A stretch of 64,000 bases of DNA from Cytophagaceae bacterium (GTDB lineage Bacteria; Bacteroidota; Bacteroidia; Cytophagales; Spirosomataceae). The notes under the pieces are model-generated. The model did no database searches. It saw nothing but the letters and a program-made list of their open reading frames with translations, and was not told the DNA's origin. This document shows, piece by piece, positions 33,215 to 43,044 of this stretch. The DNA is taken from contig JAIXOL010000039.1 of NCBI GenBank assembly GCA_027486845.1, forward strand, positions 1 through 64,000, given 5' to 3'. The position numbers were made by a program, and so were the translations under genes. Positions within the stretch are counted from its first letter, which is position 1. Every line of letters starts with the position of its first letter.

Positions 33215-33730
33215 TTATTTCAAAGTGAAACTATTCAAAAATGGCTCAATAAAAGGTTGATAAGCAGCATATTTTGAGGTTTCAGTCGAAAATGTGACAA
33301 TATAAACCTTACTCGATTTTACATAATAATACTGTCGCCATGTTTGCTTATGGGTGTCTTTTTCTCCTGAATAAGTAACTCTAAAAACATTCGATTTTAG
33401 TTTCTTTTTCTCAACAACTTTGAAGTTTTTGACAACCTTAGGCAAATAATCTATCGAAAATTTAGCATATTGTTCTGCTGTGTAGCTTGCTGAAGGAAGT
33501 GGATTGAAAGTAAGATTGATACTTTCTGTATAGCCATCAGGCCAAGAAAGTGTATCGGCAGGTGATAGAATCGAGCATTCATTTACCGCACATCCCGCTT
33601 TTAATCGCCAGGAACTTGGATAATCGATTTTATAATGTTTAAAGTCCAAAACTTTTATACTGTCGGCTATGGATGAAGCATTGGCCATAAAGCCAATTAG
33701 AATAAAGATTGAAAATAAAATGTTTTTCAT
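33215..33730 (-). CDS. secreted PsbP-like / hypothetical protein
   Basis: About 171 residues from the ATG at 33728-33730 (an earlier in-frame ATG lies in the 3' end of the upstream gene). A signal peptide ends at ANASS. The body has H-Y-K-I-D-Y-P-S-S-W-R-L, resembling the start of PsbP-like and DUF1795-type domains (small folds starting 'Y-P-x-x-W'), and a strand G-E-K-D-T-H-K-Q-T-W-R-Q-Y-Y-Y-V. Two cysteines (C-A-V-N-E-C) may form a disulfide. It follows the TamL-like gene by 31 bp and is probably cotranscribed, but I cannot assign a function. Confidence 0.65.
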   Translation of the reverse strand: MKNILFSIFILIGFMANASSIADSIKVLDFKHYKIDYPSSWRLKAGCAVNECSILSPADTLSWPDGYTESINLTFNPLPSASYTAEQYAKFSIDYLPKVVKNFKVVEKKKLKSNVFRVTYSGEKDTHKQTWRQYYYVKSSKVYIVTFSTETSKYAAYQPFIEPFLNSFTLK

Positions 33731-33761
33731 TATTGTAAAGATTTTTAGGTTTTTATAAATC

Positions 33762-36245
33762 TTAAAATGGATACCCAATAGCAAAATGAAATACAGGAAA
33801 GTATTCATTATTTCTACCTAGTTTGAGATTATCAAGTACAAATCTCTCGCCTGTTGCTTTTGCAGGGTCAAAAACTTTTACTCCCCAGTCGAAACGAGCT
33901 ACAAAATAATCTAAATCAAGGCGGATTCCCGCACCAGTTCCAACCGCAATTTCTTTATAAAATCGTGTCCAATCAAAATTTGCTTGATTAAATTTTGAAT
34001 CAATTTGATACCATTTCCAGACATTTCCGGCATCAATAAAAAAACCAGCATTCCAGTTGCCAATGAACCTAAACATATATTTTCGGTATTCAATGCTTGT
34101 TTCTAGTAGAATATCACCGGGTTGTTGTGAGAAACGGTTATTGATTGTTGTACCTAAAGCTGAACCAGGGCCGAGTGTTCGTGGTCTCCATGCCCGAATG
34201 CTGTTTGGACCACCAATAAAGAAGTTTTTCTCAAACGGAATTGCTTGGTTTTTTCCGTAAGGGTGTGCAATACCTAAATTCAGTCGATATGCCCATGAAT
34301 CACGCCTATTGATAGGAATGTATTTTCTGAAATCCACATTTAGCTTTATAAATCTAAAATAAGCTCTTTTTACAGTATCTAATGGGAAAATTTGGTCTAT
34401 AAATTTTATTTTATCTTTGTTAGGAAAAAGGTTTAATGTTGTACCACCCGATTCAACAAAAAAACGTAGGTATTTAGCTCGAATGTTCTTGCCTTGTTCT
34501 TGATTATTAAATACATAAGTAGCATTGATACTTGATACAAACTGAGGATCGTAAAGCACTTTTAAATTTGGGTTATCCAACAAAACTTGTTCAAAACTTT
34601 CACTTTTGTATGGGGTATTTATCAAATTTATATCGAATGGAGAAATCAACACTGTTTCATATTTTGAGCGTTGCCATAAGTAATTACCCGTTAGACGAAA
34701 CACTTGACGTTCAAAAAGCCTTTGTTTGGAGTTGTTAAAACTAACTGCCAATTGGGTTCTTGGACTTTTAAGACTCAAAATATTAGAAACTCTACTCAAA
34801 AATATAATTTTAGGAATATTTAACGCCAAATTTGCTCCTAACTCTCGGCTTCTTTGGGTTGTTGAATCTAAGCCAGGTTGCCCTTCTAGGTTAGCCCGAA
34901 TTCCAAGTTCGGTCGTTTCCAAAATACTCATTAAGTTTCTGGCACGTAACGAGACACTTGCACCACCTCCCAAAATATTATTAATATTGTTAAGGTCAAA
35001 ATTATAAGCAGTTGTGTATTTCGGATTTGTAGGAGCAATAATGTCTGCTCTTAGCTTATTATCAGGTAATTGCGTAAATTTTACATTGGCAAAAGCAAAT
35101 TGGTCAAGGCCGTAAAGTTGGCGGTTAGTTTCGTTAACCAATGAGGCTTTAAAAAACTGATTTGGTCGAATCAAAATTTTCTTATCAAGAATTTTAGCTG
35201 GAAATTTCTTACCAATAAAAGTATATCGTATACTGTTAAGTTCTACATTTGTCGTATCAATTTTTTGGAGATTATCAGTCGAGGCATCAGCCGAAATAAA
35301 GTTGATTGATTCAAGAGTAAATTGGTCGTGTTGTTCTTTCTGGGCTGGATTACGAATATTTACTGTCAAATTTACTTTAAAACCACGTTTGAAATAGTCG
35401 GTAGTGTCGATTTGAACGCTAATAAAGTTTTTTGAAACAAAATTAAAGTAACCGTTGTCTTTCAATAGGCCTTCTATTCGTAATTTTTCGGCATCAATAT
35501 TATTAAAATCTACGTTGTCGTTTCGCTGCAAAAAACTTTTTTGAATATCAATTTTCAAGAGTGAATCAACCATTTTATCTTCAACAATATAGCTAATCGT
35601 ATCGAGCAAATACGGTCTTTTTTCATCTACTAAATACGTGATTTTGATGCGTTTATTCGTGTTTACCGAGTCGATTTGGTATTTTACTTTACTATCAAAG
35701 AAACCTTTTCTATGTAAATATTCATTAATAGTATTGTTTGTGCGTTTGATAGCACTTTCAGTAATTATTGCTGGTGCTTCTCCAATATTTTTCATCCACC
35801 AGTTTTGTTGAGTATCAAGGCGGTCTTTATAAACATTTACTTTACTTAGATATTTTTTTCTTTTTCGCTCAATTTTTGCATCATAATTAATCTCATTTGG
35901 CAGATTATTGAGTTTTGTTTGCCATTTTTCGAGACTCTGTGCTATTTTGGGTTGATTGTACATTGACTTACCAAGATTGTAAAAAGCAACATAAGGCGTT
36001 AAAGGGAGGTAAAATATGCGTCTATTGGGCTTTTGTGTAGGTGGAATGAGTAATTCAAGTTCTTCGGTTGAGATTTCTTTATTACCTTTGAATTCAAAAT
36101 TATTTAGTCGGTATTCGTCTTTTTCTAATTGAACTGTACGAGTGCACGAACTGATGATAAAAATCAACAAGCAAGTATAAGTAATTTTATAAAAAAGGTT
36201 TTTATTAATTATCAGTCTGAAACATGATACTATTTTTCGAATCAT
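33762..36245 (-). CDS. TamL-like BamA/TamA superfamily outer-membrane lipoprotein
   Basis: 827 residues. After a hydrophobic stretch there is a lipobox (IISSC, about residue 34), followed by T-R-T-V-Q-L-E-K-D-E-Y-R-L, as in Bacteroidota TamL. POTRA-like segments follow: F-K-G-N-K-E-I-S-T-E-E-L-E-L-L at about 53, and a domain near 170-290 with H-R-K-G-F-F-D-S-K-V. The C-terminal beta-barrel (about 400-827) ends in F-H-F-A-I-G-Y-P-F. These proteins insert or fold outer-membrane proteins together with TamB. No tamB is in the window. The gene diverges from the rRNA methyltransferase gene, an order seen elsewhere in the phylum. Confidence 0.83.
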   Translation of the reverse strand: MIRKIVSCFRLIINKNLFYKITYTCLLIFIISSCTRTVQLEKDEYRLNNFEFKGNKEISTEELELLIPPTQKPNRRIFYLPLTPYVAFYNLGKSMYNQPKIAQSLEKWQTKLNNLPNEINYDAKIERKRKKYLSKVNVYKDRLDTQQNWWMKNIGEAPAIITESAIKRTNNTINEYLHRKGFFDSKVKYQIDSVNTNKRIKITYLVDEKRPYLLDTISYIVEDKMVDSLLKIDIQKSFLQRNDNVDFNNIDAEKLRIEGLLKDNGYFNFVSKNFISVQIDTTDYFKRGFKVNLTVNIRNPAQKEQHDQFTLESINFISADASTDNLQKIDTTNVELNSIRYTFIGKKFPAKILDKKILIRPNQFFKASLVNETNRQLYGLDQFAFANVKFTQLPDNKLRADIIAPTNPKYTTAYNFDLNNINNILGGGASVSLRARNLMSILETTELGIRANLEGQPGLDSTTQRSRELGANLALNIPKIIFLSRVSNILSLKSPRTQLAVSFNNSKQRLFERQVFRLTGNYLWQRSKYETVLISPFDINLINTPYKSESFEQVLLDNPNLKVLYDPQFVSSINATYVFNNQEQGKNIRAKYLRFFVESGGTTLNLFPNKDKIKFIDQIFPLDTVKRAYFRFIKLNVDFRKYIPINRRDSWAYRLNLGIAHPYGKNQAIPFEKNFFIGGPNSIRAWRPRTLGPGSALGTTINNRFSQQPGDILLETSIEYRKYMFRFIGNWNAGFFIDAGNVWKWYQIDSKFNQANFDWTRFYKEIAVGTGAGIRLDLDYFVARFDWGVKVFDPAKATGERFVLDNLKLGRNNEYFPVFHFAIGYPF

Positions 36246-36309
36246 AATTGATTGATTATCAGGTTTTCTATCTAAAAATTTTAATTTTAAATTCTAAATC
36301 TTTGAATAG

Positions 36310-37065
36310 ATGTTTTCAAAACAACAGCAAAAGTACGTCCAATCCTTACAAATAAAAAAATATCGTCAAGAACATCAACGATTTCTGGTTGAAGGTGCAA
36401 AAAGCGTACAAGAATTATTAAAATCTGAATTAGAAACAGAGTTGTTGTTGTGTACTCCAAAATTCTTTTTAGAAAACGAAATAAGTCTTAAAAAAATATC
36501 TGTTGAGCAGATTTCACAAACTGAACTTGAAAAACTCGGTACACTCCAAAGCAACGATTCGGCTTTGGCAGTAGTGAAAATGCATGAAAATACGCCACTA
36601 ATTGCCGATACTGACGAGTTTGCTTTGGTTTTAGATGATATTCGTGACCCAGGAAATCTTGGCACAATTCTCCGCATTGCCGACTGGTATGGCATTAAAA
36701 AGGTAATTTGTTCAGAAACAAGCGTCGATTTTTATAATCCAAAAGTTGTTTCGGCATCAATGGGCTCATTTACAAGAATTCGGGTTTATTATTCTGAAAT
36801 TTCAGAATATTTTGAAAAAATTGTACAAAACAATAAAATTGAAATTATTGGAACTTTTTTAAATTCCGAAAATGTGCATCGTTTCGATTTTCCGAGGAGT
36901 GGTTATATTGTACTCGGTAATGAATCGAATGGAATAGGAGCAGATGTTGAAAAATTAATTACTAAAAAAATAACGATTCCGAGGTTTGGAGAGGCTGAGT
37001 CTTTGAATGTAGGAATTGCCACTGCTGTTGTACTTGATAATTTACGTAGGCGAGAATCAAAGTAG
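36310..37065 (+). CDS. SpoU/TrmH family RNA 2'-O-ribose methyltransferase
   Basis: 251 residues. A short N-terminal substrate-binding domain (1-90) is followed by the SPOUT knot domain with motif 1 L-D-D-I-R-D-P-G-N-L-G-T-I-L-R-I-A (about 107-123), motif 2 Y-I-V-L-G-N-E-S-N-G-I (about 199) and motif 3 I-P-R-F-G-E-A-E-S-L-N-V-G-I-A-T-A-V-V-L (about 219). It methylates a ribose in rRNA or tRNA using SAM; the exact target cannot be told from sequence. It is divergent from the TamL-like gene and starts a plus-strand run. Confidence 0.93.
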   Translation: MFSKQQQKYVQSLQIKKYRQEHQRFLVEGAKSVQELLKSELETELLLCTPKFFLENEISLKKISVEQISQTELEKLGTLQSNDSALAVVKMHENTPLIADTDEFALVLDDIRDPGNLGTILRIADWYGIKKVICSETSVDFYNPKVVSASMGSFTRIRVYYSEISEYFEKIVQNNKIEIIGTFLNSENVHRFDFPRSGYIVLGNESNGIGADVEKLITKKITIPRFGEAESLNVGIATAVVLDNLRRRESK

Positions 37066-37124
37066 TTTTTAAATATTAAACTTGCAAATTTTTAAATCTT
37101 TATTTAATCAACCAATAAAATCTA

Positions 37125-38435
37125 ATGAAAAAACTTATCTATACTGCCATTGTTGGTTTGCTAATTTTCACCTCAAAAGCCCAAACTCAACTCACATCAT
37201 CAGTTTCTTCAAAACCACTTTCGGTAGCTTCAACTCCCGAATCGGTCGGAATTTCTTCGGAAAGGCTTAAACGCATCGACAATGCTCTAAATCAACTTGT
37301 TGAACAGAATAAATTGCCTGGAATGGTGGCTTTATTTACCAAAAACGGACAAATTGTTTATCAAAAGGCTTTTGGCTATTCAGATTTTCTGACCAAAAAG
37401 CCAATGAAAATCGACGATATTTTTAGAATAGCTTCAATGACAAAAGCCATTACTTCAACGGCCGTAATGATGCTTTATGAAGAAGGAAAGTTTTCACTCG
37501 ATGACCCAATATCGAAGTTTATACCCGAATTTAAGAATCCTCGTGTAATAAAATCATTCAAATTTGCTGATACTACCTTTACGAGCGAACCAGCAAAGTC
37601 GGAAATCACGATTCGTCATTTGCTTACGCATACTTCTGGGCTTGGCTATGGCGTAATTGATGGCGATGAAAGTTTTAAGATGATGTATAAAAAAGCAGGA
37701 ATTGTTGACTTATACACAACTAATCCCGTGAAAATTGGCGACAATATCAAGAAATTGGCAAAACTTCCTTTGCATCATAATCCAGGAGAGAAATTTACAT
37801 ACAGCGAAGGATTGGACGTTTTAGGTTATTTTATTGAAATCGTTTCAGGACAGCCTTTTGATGTGTATTTGAAACAACATCTTTTCGAGCCACTCGCAAT
37901 GCAGGATACTTATTTTTATTTGCCCGAAGCTAAAAAAGATCGTTTGGTGTATATTCATAAACCCGATAGTGCAAAAACTTGGGTACGCTTTCCTGTGACT
38001 TTTTATGACCCAAATTATCCGATTTCGGGTGCTAAAACTTTCTTTTCAGGTGGGGCTGGACTTTCTTCAACAGCTAAAGATTATGCTACTTTCTTACAAA
38101 TGTTGCTCAATGGTGGTACGATGAACGGCAAACGTTTTCTGAGCCGAACAACCGTAGAATTGCTAACAGCTTCTAACCAAACTGGTGAACTTTATGGTGG
38201 AGCAAAAGGTGAAAGTTTCTTTAGTCTCGGCTTTAGTGTCATTAGCCCAGCAGGACAATTGAGAGGAAATGGAAATGCAGGTAGATTCAGTTGGGGAGGC
38301 TATTTCAATACCAATTATTGGGCTGATCCAAAAGAAAAAATTGTCATGTTATTGATGAAGCAAACCCAAGCAGCACCTGATGGTGGCTCTGAAGCTCTCT
38401 TTACACGAATGATTTATCAATCAATTGATGAATAA
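37125..38435 (+). CDS. serine hydrolase of the beta-lactamase/DD-peptidase fold
   Basis: 436 residues with signal peptide (1-20, SKAQ). The class C-type catalytic motif S104-M-T-K107 is clear (DIFRIASMTKAITS). The second motif is Y226-S-E in place of Y-x-N. The region of the third motif has S-P-A-G-Q-L-R-G-N-G rather than K-T-G. Such proteins include esterases and D-aminopeptidases as well as beta-lactamases, so a beta-lactamase role should not be assumed. The domain I-R-H-L-L-T-H-T-S-G-L is typical. It stands between the methyltransferase gene and a TonB-receptor-like gene. Confidence 0.9.
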   Translation: MKKLIYTAIVGLLIFTSKAQTQLTSSVSSKPLSVASTPESVGISSERLKRIDNALNQLVEQNKLPGMVALFTKNGQIVYQKAFGYSDFLTKKPMKIDDIFRIASMTKAITSTAVMMLYEEGKFSLDDPISKFIPEFKNPRVIKSFKFADTTFTSEPAKSEITIRHLLTHTSGLGYGVIDGDESFKMMYKKAGIVDLYTTNPVKIGDNIKKLAKLPLHHNPGEKFTYSEGLDVLGYFIEIVSGQPFDVYLKQHLFEPLAMQDTYFYLPEAKKDRLVYIHKPDSAKTWVRFPVTFYDPNYPISGAKTFFSGGAGLSSTAKDYATFLQMLLNGGTMNGKRFLSRTTVELLTASNQTGELYGGAKGESFFSLGFSVISPAGQLRGNGNAGRFSWGGYFNTNYWADPKEKIVMLLMKQTQAAPDGGSEALFTRMIYQSIDE

Positions 38436-38479
38436 TCTTTATATTTATCTACACAACTACCTTTTTGGTCGTTTATACG

Positions 38480-38514
38480 CAGATTTAAACTAAACTTTGC
38501 TTAGTTTAAATCTG
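38480..38514. repeat. perfect 14-bp inverted repeat
   Basis: Positions 38480-38493 (AGATTTAAACTAA preceded by C) pair without mismatch with 38501-38514 around a 7-nt loop, ACTTTGC. It lies between the serine hydrolase and the barrel gene. With no T-run after it, it may be an operator or mRNA structure rather than a rho-independent terminator. Confidence 0.75.
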
Positions 38515-38571
38515 TCAAATATATCGTTGCAAAACTAAATAATGATATTGTCTTTAAACACCAAATAATAT

Positions 38572-41415
38572 ATGACAAAGCTACTACTCCAAACTATCCT
38601 AATTTCCTTTTCATTTATCACAACATTTGCTCAGACCTCCGAGCTTTCAGGGGTTGTGAAAGATGCTCAAAACAATTTTGGAATTTCAGGTGCTAGTGTT
38701 TTGTTGATTAACGCCAAAGACTCAACTCAAAAAAAAGGAATTTTGGCTGATGTTGAAGGTAACTTTAAACTTAGCAGTGTTAAAACGGGCAATTATCGCC
38801 TAAGAGTTTCGTCTATTGGCTATGCAAACCTAGAAACGAGAGTTTCGGTGGGAAATACTCCCAAAAACCTTGGAGTTTTGAAATTGACCGAAAATGCTAA
38901 TCAACTCGGCGAAGTTACGGTTCGTGAAAAACAAGTGCGTGTCGAGCAGAAAGGCGATACTATTCAATATAATGCTGGGGCATTTAAGACAAATCCTGAT
39001 GCCACTGTTGAAGATTTAGTAAAGAAAATGCCAGGTGTAACTATTGAAAATGGTGTAGTAAAAGCTCAAGGTGAAGAAGTTAGAAAAGTGACTGTTGACG
39101 GACAAGAGTTTTTTGGCGATGATGCCGCTTTGGCTCTTAGGAATCTTCCTGCAGAAATTGTTGATAAAGTACAGGTTTTCGACCGTCTAAGTGAACAATC
39201 TCAATTTACGGGATTTGATGATGGTAATGCCGTAAAAACTATAAATATCACGACGCGTCAAAATAAAAATAATGGTCAATTTGGAAAAATATATGCAGGC
39301 GTTGGAGACGACCAACGTTATCAGTCAGGCGTTAGTGTTAATTTTTTCAAGAAAGACCAGCGACTTACAATCATTGGCTTATCAAATAATATTAATCAAC
39401 AAAATTTCTCAAACCAAGATATTTTGGGCGTGATGGGAAACTCAGGTGGTGGAATGCAATTTGGTGGCGGTGGACAAGGTGGCGGTGGCGGTCGGCCACA
39501 AGGTGGTGGCGGTGGTTCACCACGTGGTAGTGGAGGTGGTGGAGGCTATGGTGGTGGGGGAGATGCCAGCAATTTTATGGTTGGACAACAGCCAGGTATT
39601 GCGAAAACTACCTCAATTGGCTTAAATTATAGCGATAACTTGGGTAAAAAAGTAAAACTCAGTACCAGTTATTTTTTCAATGCTGCCAATAATGGTAATC
39701 AAAGCATTACGTCTCGTGAGTATTTAGGCACTGTGCCACAAATGTATAACGATACTAGCTCAACACAAAATAATAATCTCAATCATCGAGCCAATGCTCG
39801 TTTAGAATATACAATTGATAAATTTAACTCTATTGTTTTTACGCCTCGCATTAGTTGGCAAAATAATGATGCTTTTTCTGCCCTTACAAGTCAAACATAT
39901 CTACGAAGTCAACCAATAAACACTAATCAAACCAGTAGAAATTCGGAAAATAATGGTTTTAATTTTTCAGGAGAAGTTTTATTCAGACACCGTTTTGCCA
40001 AAAATGGACGAACTTTTTCAATAAATCTCGGCAATAATTCAAGTGACCAAACGGGTCTAACTTCTCAATATTCGATTAGTAGATACTTTACGCCTAAGGA
40101 TACCACACAGCTTGTCAATCAACAAACACAGTCGCAAACAAATAGTAACCGGACATCGCTTGGGTTGACTTATACCGAGCCAATTGGTAAAACTGGACAG
40201 ATACAATTTGATCATAATGTAAGTTATGCACTCAGTACCTCTGATCGGGAAGTAAACGCTTATGACCAAAAATTCTCTACTTATTCAGTTTTGAAGCCTT
40301 CATTGAGTAGTGTTTTTGAAAATTTATACCTAACCAATCGTACGGGTGTTAGCTATCGTTTAAGAGGAAAACAAGGAATGTTATCGGTCGGAGCAAACTA
40401 TCAAAACGCCCAACTGGCAAGTGAGCAAACTTATCCAATCGCACAAGATGTAAAATATTCATTCAATAGTATTTTACCTAATGGAATGTATAGTTACCGA
40501 TTTGATAATAAAGCAAATCTCCGAATTTTCTACCGAACCAATACCAACGCACCGTCGGTAAATCAATTACAAGGAGTAATCAATAACAGTAACCCAACGC
40601 AACTCTCAACGGGAAATCCTAATTTGAAGCAAGATTATAGTCACTCCTTATCGGCTCGTTATGGTATTACAAATGCAAAAACCGCTCAAAATATTATGCT
40701 GTATTTGAATTTGGCCTACTCAAATAATGCAATCGTTCAATCGACTTTTATCGCTGATAAAGATTATGAATTAGCCAAAGGAATTACACTTTTTAGAGGT
40801 TCTCAACTTACAAAACCTGTTAATCTTGATGGTTTATTCAATGTTCGAACTTTTATCAGTTATGGTATTCCAATTTCAAAAATCAAGTCGAATCTTAATT
40901 TTAGTGCAGGTGTGAATTTTGCTAAGAATCCAAATCTAATTAATGAAATTAAGAGCTTTACAAATACCTACGGCATCAACAGTGGTTTGGTTTTGAGCAG
41001 TAATGTGAGCGAAAAAGTTGACTTTACTTTTTCATATTCGCCAACTTATAATTTAGTACGAAACTCGGTTCAGACCACACTCAATACCAATTATTTATTT
41101 CAGAATACATCAATCAAAATCAATTGGTTATTCGGGAAAGGGTTCTTGTTGCAGTCTGAAGTGCTAAACCAAGCATATTCAGGTTTGGGTTCGGGTTTTA
41201 ATCAAAACTTTACTTTGTGGAATGCAGGTTTTGGCTATAAATTTTTGAAAAAACAAGCTGGCGAACTCCGTCTCAATGTTTTTGATTTGTTAAAACAAAA
41301 CAATAGTATCGCTCGAAATGTATCAACTGCTTACATAGAAGATGCTCGTAGTCAGGTGCTTACACGCTACTTTATGCTTACATTTACCTATAATTTACGT
41401 AATTTTAGATTGTAA
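38572..41415 (+). CDS. TonB-dependent-receptor-like outer-membrane barrel with Gly-rich insert
   Basis: 947 residues. Signal peptide (1-20, TFAQ), carboxypeptidase-regulatory-like domain (about 24-110: LSGVVKDAQNNFGISGASV and G-N-Y-R-L-R-V-S-S-I-G-Y-A), plug domain (about 135-235: VEDLVKKMPGVTIENG and V-T-V-D-G-Q-E-F-F-G-D-D-A), then a beta-barrel to the end. Residues about 286-330 are extremely rich in Gly, Gln, Arg and Pro, a low-complexity insert probably in an extracellular loop. The substrate is unknown; no SusD-type partner is present. A hairpin after the stop (41443-41474) is probably its terminator. Confidence 0.88.
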   Translation: MTKLLLQTILISFSFITTFAQTSELSGVVKDAQNNFGISGASVLLINAKDSTQKKGILADVEGNFKLSSVKTGNYRLRVSSIGYANLETRVSVGNTPKNLGVLKLTENANQLGEVTVREKQVRVEQKGDTIQYNAGAFKTNPDATVEDLVKKMPGVTIENGVVKAQGEEVRKVTVDGQEFFGDDAALALRNLPAEIVDKVQVFDRLSEQSQFTGFDDGNAVKTINITTRQNKNNGQFGKIYAGVGDDQRYQSGVSVNFFKKDQRLTIIGLSNNINQQNFSNQDILGVMGNSGGGMQFGGGGQGGGGGRPQGGGGGSPRGSGGGGGYGGGGDASNFMVGQQPGIAKTTSIGLNYSDNLGKKVKLSTSYFFNAANNGNQSITSREYLGTVPQMYNDTSSTQNNNLNHRANARLEYTIDKFNSIVFTPRISWQNNDAFSALTSQTYLRSQPINTNQTSRNSENNGFNFSGEVLFRHRFAKNGRTFSINLGNNSSDQTGLTSQYSISRYFTPKDTTQLVNQQTQSQTNSNRTSLGLTYTEPIGKTGQIQFDHNVSYALSTSDREVNAYDQKFSTYSVLKPSLSSVFENLYLTNRTGVSYRLRGKQGMLSVGANYQNAQLASEQTYPIAQDVKYSFNSILPNGMYSYRFDNKANLRIFYRTNTNAPSVNQLQGVINNSNPTQLSTGNPNLKQDYSHSLSARYGITNAKTAQNIMLYLNLAYSNNAIVQSTFIADKDYELAKGITLFRGSQLTKPVNLDGLFNVRTFISYGIPISKIKSNLNFSAGVNFAKNPNLINEIKSFTNTYGINSGLVLSSNVSEKVDFTFSYSPTYNLVRNSVQTTLNTNYLFQNTSIKINWLFGKGFLLQSEVLNQAYSGLGSGFNQNFTLWNAGFGYKFLKKQAGELRLNVFDLLKQNNSIARNVSTAYIEDARSQVLTRYFMLTFTYNLRNFRL

Positions 41416-41442
41416 GCAATTTGGTTTTTGTATAGATTTTTC

Positions 41443-41474
41443 TTGTCTGAACATCTAATTTCTGGTTCAGACAA
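41443..41474 (+). terminator. hairpin after the TonB-receptor-like gene
   Basis: TTGTCTGAAC (41443-41452) pairs perfectly with GTTCAGACAA (41465-41474), loop 12 nt. The following sequence AAATTTAC is not a strong T-run, so termination may be partial. Confidence 0.5.
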
Positions 41475-41601
41475 AATTTACTGATTTATATTTTTAGGTA
41501 AAATTAAATTATCGGAGTGGAAAGGCACAGGCTTGTTAATATCATATAAATTTGTATTTTTACAACATAATTTATAAAAAACAAAGCTCCAAACCATCTA
41601 C

Positions 41602-42996
41602 ATGAAAGTCTGTGCCGTTTTTGATATTGGTAAAACCAATAAAAAGTTATTTCTTTTCGACGAGGATTATCAAATTGTGAAAGAAGAGCAATCGCAATTT
41701 GAAGAAATTTTAGATGACGATGGCTTTCCATGTGACGATTTGATTAAGCTAAGTTCTTGGCTTAAAGAAACTTTTGAGAGTATTAGTCAAAATCCTGATT
41801 TGGGCGGCGTTCCGTCGGGCGGCGTTCCGTCAGGCGGCGTTCCGTATGAAGTAGTTGGCTTGAATATCTCAGCTTACGGTGCGAGTCTTGTGCATCTAAA
41901 CTCGGAGGGAAAACCGATTACGCCCCTATATAATTATTTAAAGGCCTTTACTCGACAAATGAGTAATGAATTTTCTGAAAAATATTCTGCAAATTTATAT
42001 ACCGAAACGGCTTCACCCGAACTCGGCATGCTCAATTCTGGTTTGCAATTATATTGGTTGAAATATGCAAAACCGAACATTTTTCACCAAATAAAGTATT
42101 CCTTGCACCTGCCTCAATATTGTAGCTTTCTTTTTTCTAAACAGCCAGTTTCAGAAATCACAAGCGTGGGTTGTCATACTGCCCTTTGGGATTTTCAAAA
42201 AAACGATTATCATACTTGGGTAGAAACCGAGCATCTCCATTCGATTCAACAAAGGCCTTTATTTTCTAATAATGTTACAACCGATGCTAACGGAACACCC
42301 ATTGGTATTGGGATACACGATAGTTCGTCGGCACTTGTTCCGTACCTAAAATCTTTCGATGAAAAATTTATTTTGCTTTCAACAGGCACTTGGGCGATTA
42401 GCATTAATCCGTTTAATGATGAGCCACTGACAGATGCAGAATTACAAAAAGACTGTTTGTGTTTTTTGAACTATGAAGGACATCCTGTAAAAGCTTCGAG
42501 ATTATTTGCTGGTAACGAACACGAACGACAAACCAAGCATTTGGCTGAATATTTTGGCAAACAAACCGACTATTATAAACAGGTGAAGTACGATAAAGAT
42601 ATGGTTTGGTTTTTACGCCATAAATTCAAACAAGCAACTCCACAAACAGCCGATATTGGACTTTTGAAAGATTGCCCATTCGTAGAACGAAATCTTAATT
42701 TGTTTAAGTCTTACGAAGAAGCCTATCACCAATTTATGCTTGATTTAGTTGCTCAGCAGGTAGCATCATTAAATTTGGTAATGGGTTGGAGCAAACCAAA
42801 GAAGATTTTTGTAGATGGTGGTTTCTCGAAAAACGATATTTATATGAATCTTTTAGCCGAAACCTATTTTGATAAGCAAGTATTTGCCTCTGAAATAGCT
42901 CAGGCATCGGCTTTAGGAGCAGCTTTGGTGATTCACGAGCATTGGAATTCTAAGCCAATTCCACAGCAATTGATTGCTTTGAAACGGTATTTTTAA
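41602..42996 (+). CDS. FGGY family carbohydrate kinase with inserted tandem repeat
   Basis: 464 residues, cytoplasmic. N-terminal F-D-I-G-K-T-N-K-K-L-F-L-F-D is the ATPase-fold phosphate-1 loop; the C-terminal half has F-V-D-G-G-F-S-K-N-D and A-S-A-L-G-A-A-L-V. Such kinases phosphorylate sugars such as L-rhamnulose, L-fuculose or xylulose; the exact sugar is uncertain, although the first domain resembles rhamnulo-/fuculokinases. Residues 68-82 read G-G-V-P-S three times with the last ending in Y, from a 15-bp tandem repeat. A TAAATTTG box (41547-41554) suggests the promoter. No isomerase or aldolase gene lies nearby. Confidence 0.85.
   Translation: MKVCAVFDIGKTNKKLFLFDEDYQIVKEEQSQFEEILDDDGFPCDDLIKLSSWLKETFESISQNPDLGGVPSGGVPSGGVPYEVVGLNISAYGASLVHLNSEGKPITPLYNYLKAFTRQMSNEFSEKYSANLYTETASPELGMLNSGLQLYWLKYAKPNIFHQIKYSLHLPQYCSFLFSKQPVSEITSVGCHTALWDFQKNDYHTWVETEHLHSIQQRPLFSNNVTTDANGTPIGIGIHDSSSALVPYLKSFDEKFILLSTGTWAISINPFNDEPLTDAELQKDCLCFLNYEGHPVKASRLFAGNEHERQTKHLAEYFGKQTDYYKQVKYDKDMVWFLRHKFKQATPQTADIGLLKDCPFVERNLNLFKSYEEAYHQFMLDLVAQQVASLNLVMGWSKPKKIFVDGGFSKNDIYMNLLAETYFDKQVFASEIAQASALGAALVIHEHWNSKPIPQQLIALKRYF
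41802..41846 (+). repeat. 15-bp tandem repeat, three copies, in frame
   Basis: The unit GGGCGGCGTTCCGTC occurs three times (41802, 41817, 41832; the third has one change at each end), giving Gly-Gly-Val-Pro-Ser repeated in the kinase. It is much richer in GC than its neighbours. Because 15 is divisible by three, copy changes leave the frame intact. A similar unit is at 25190-25222. Confidence 0.9.
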
Positions 42997-43044
42997 GAGG
43001 GATTTGGGGTTGATATTTATGCTTTTGTAAAGAAATAACAACAC

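Noticed and set aside
37125-38435. Calling the serine hydrolase a beta-lactamase resistance gene
   Set aside because: Only the S-x-x-K motif fits; Y-x-N and K-T-G are altered, and the fold is shared with many esterases and peptidases.
41802-41846. Tandem repeat considered as a CRISPR-like array
   Set aside because: Units are only 15 bp, adjacent, without spacers, and lie in an open reading frame.
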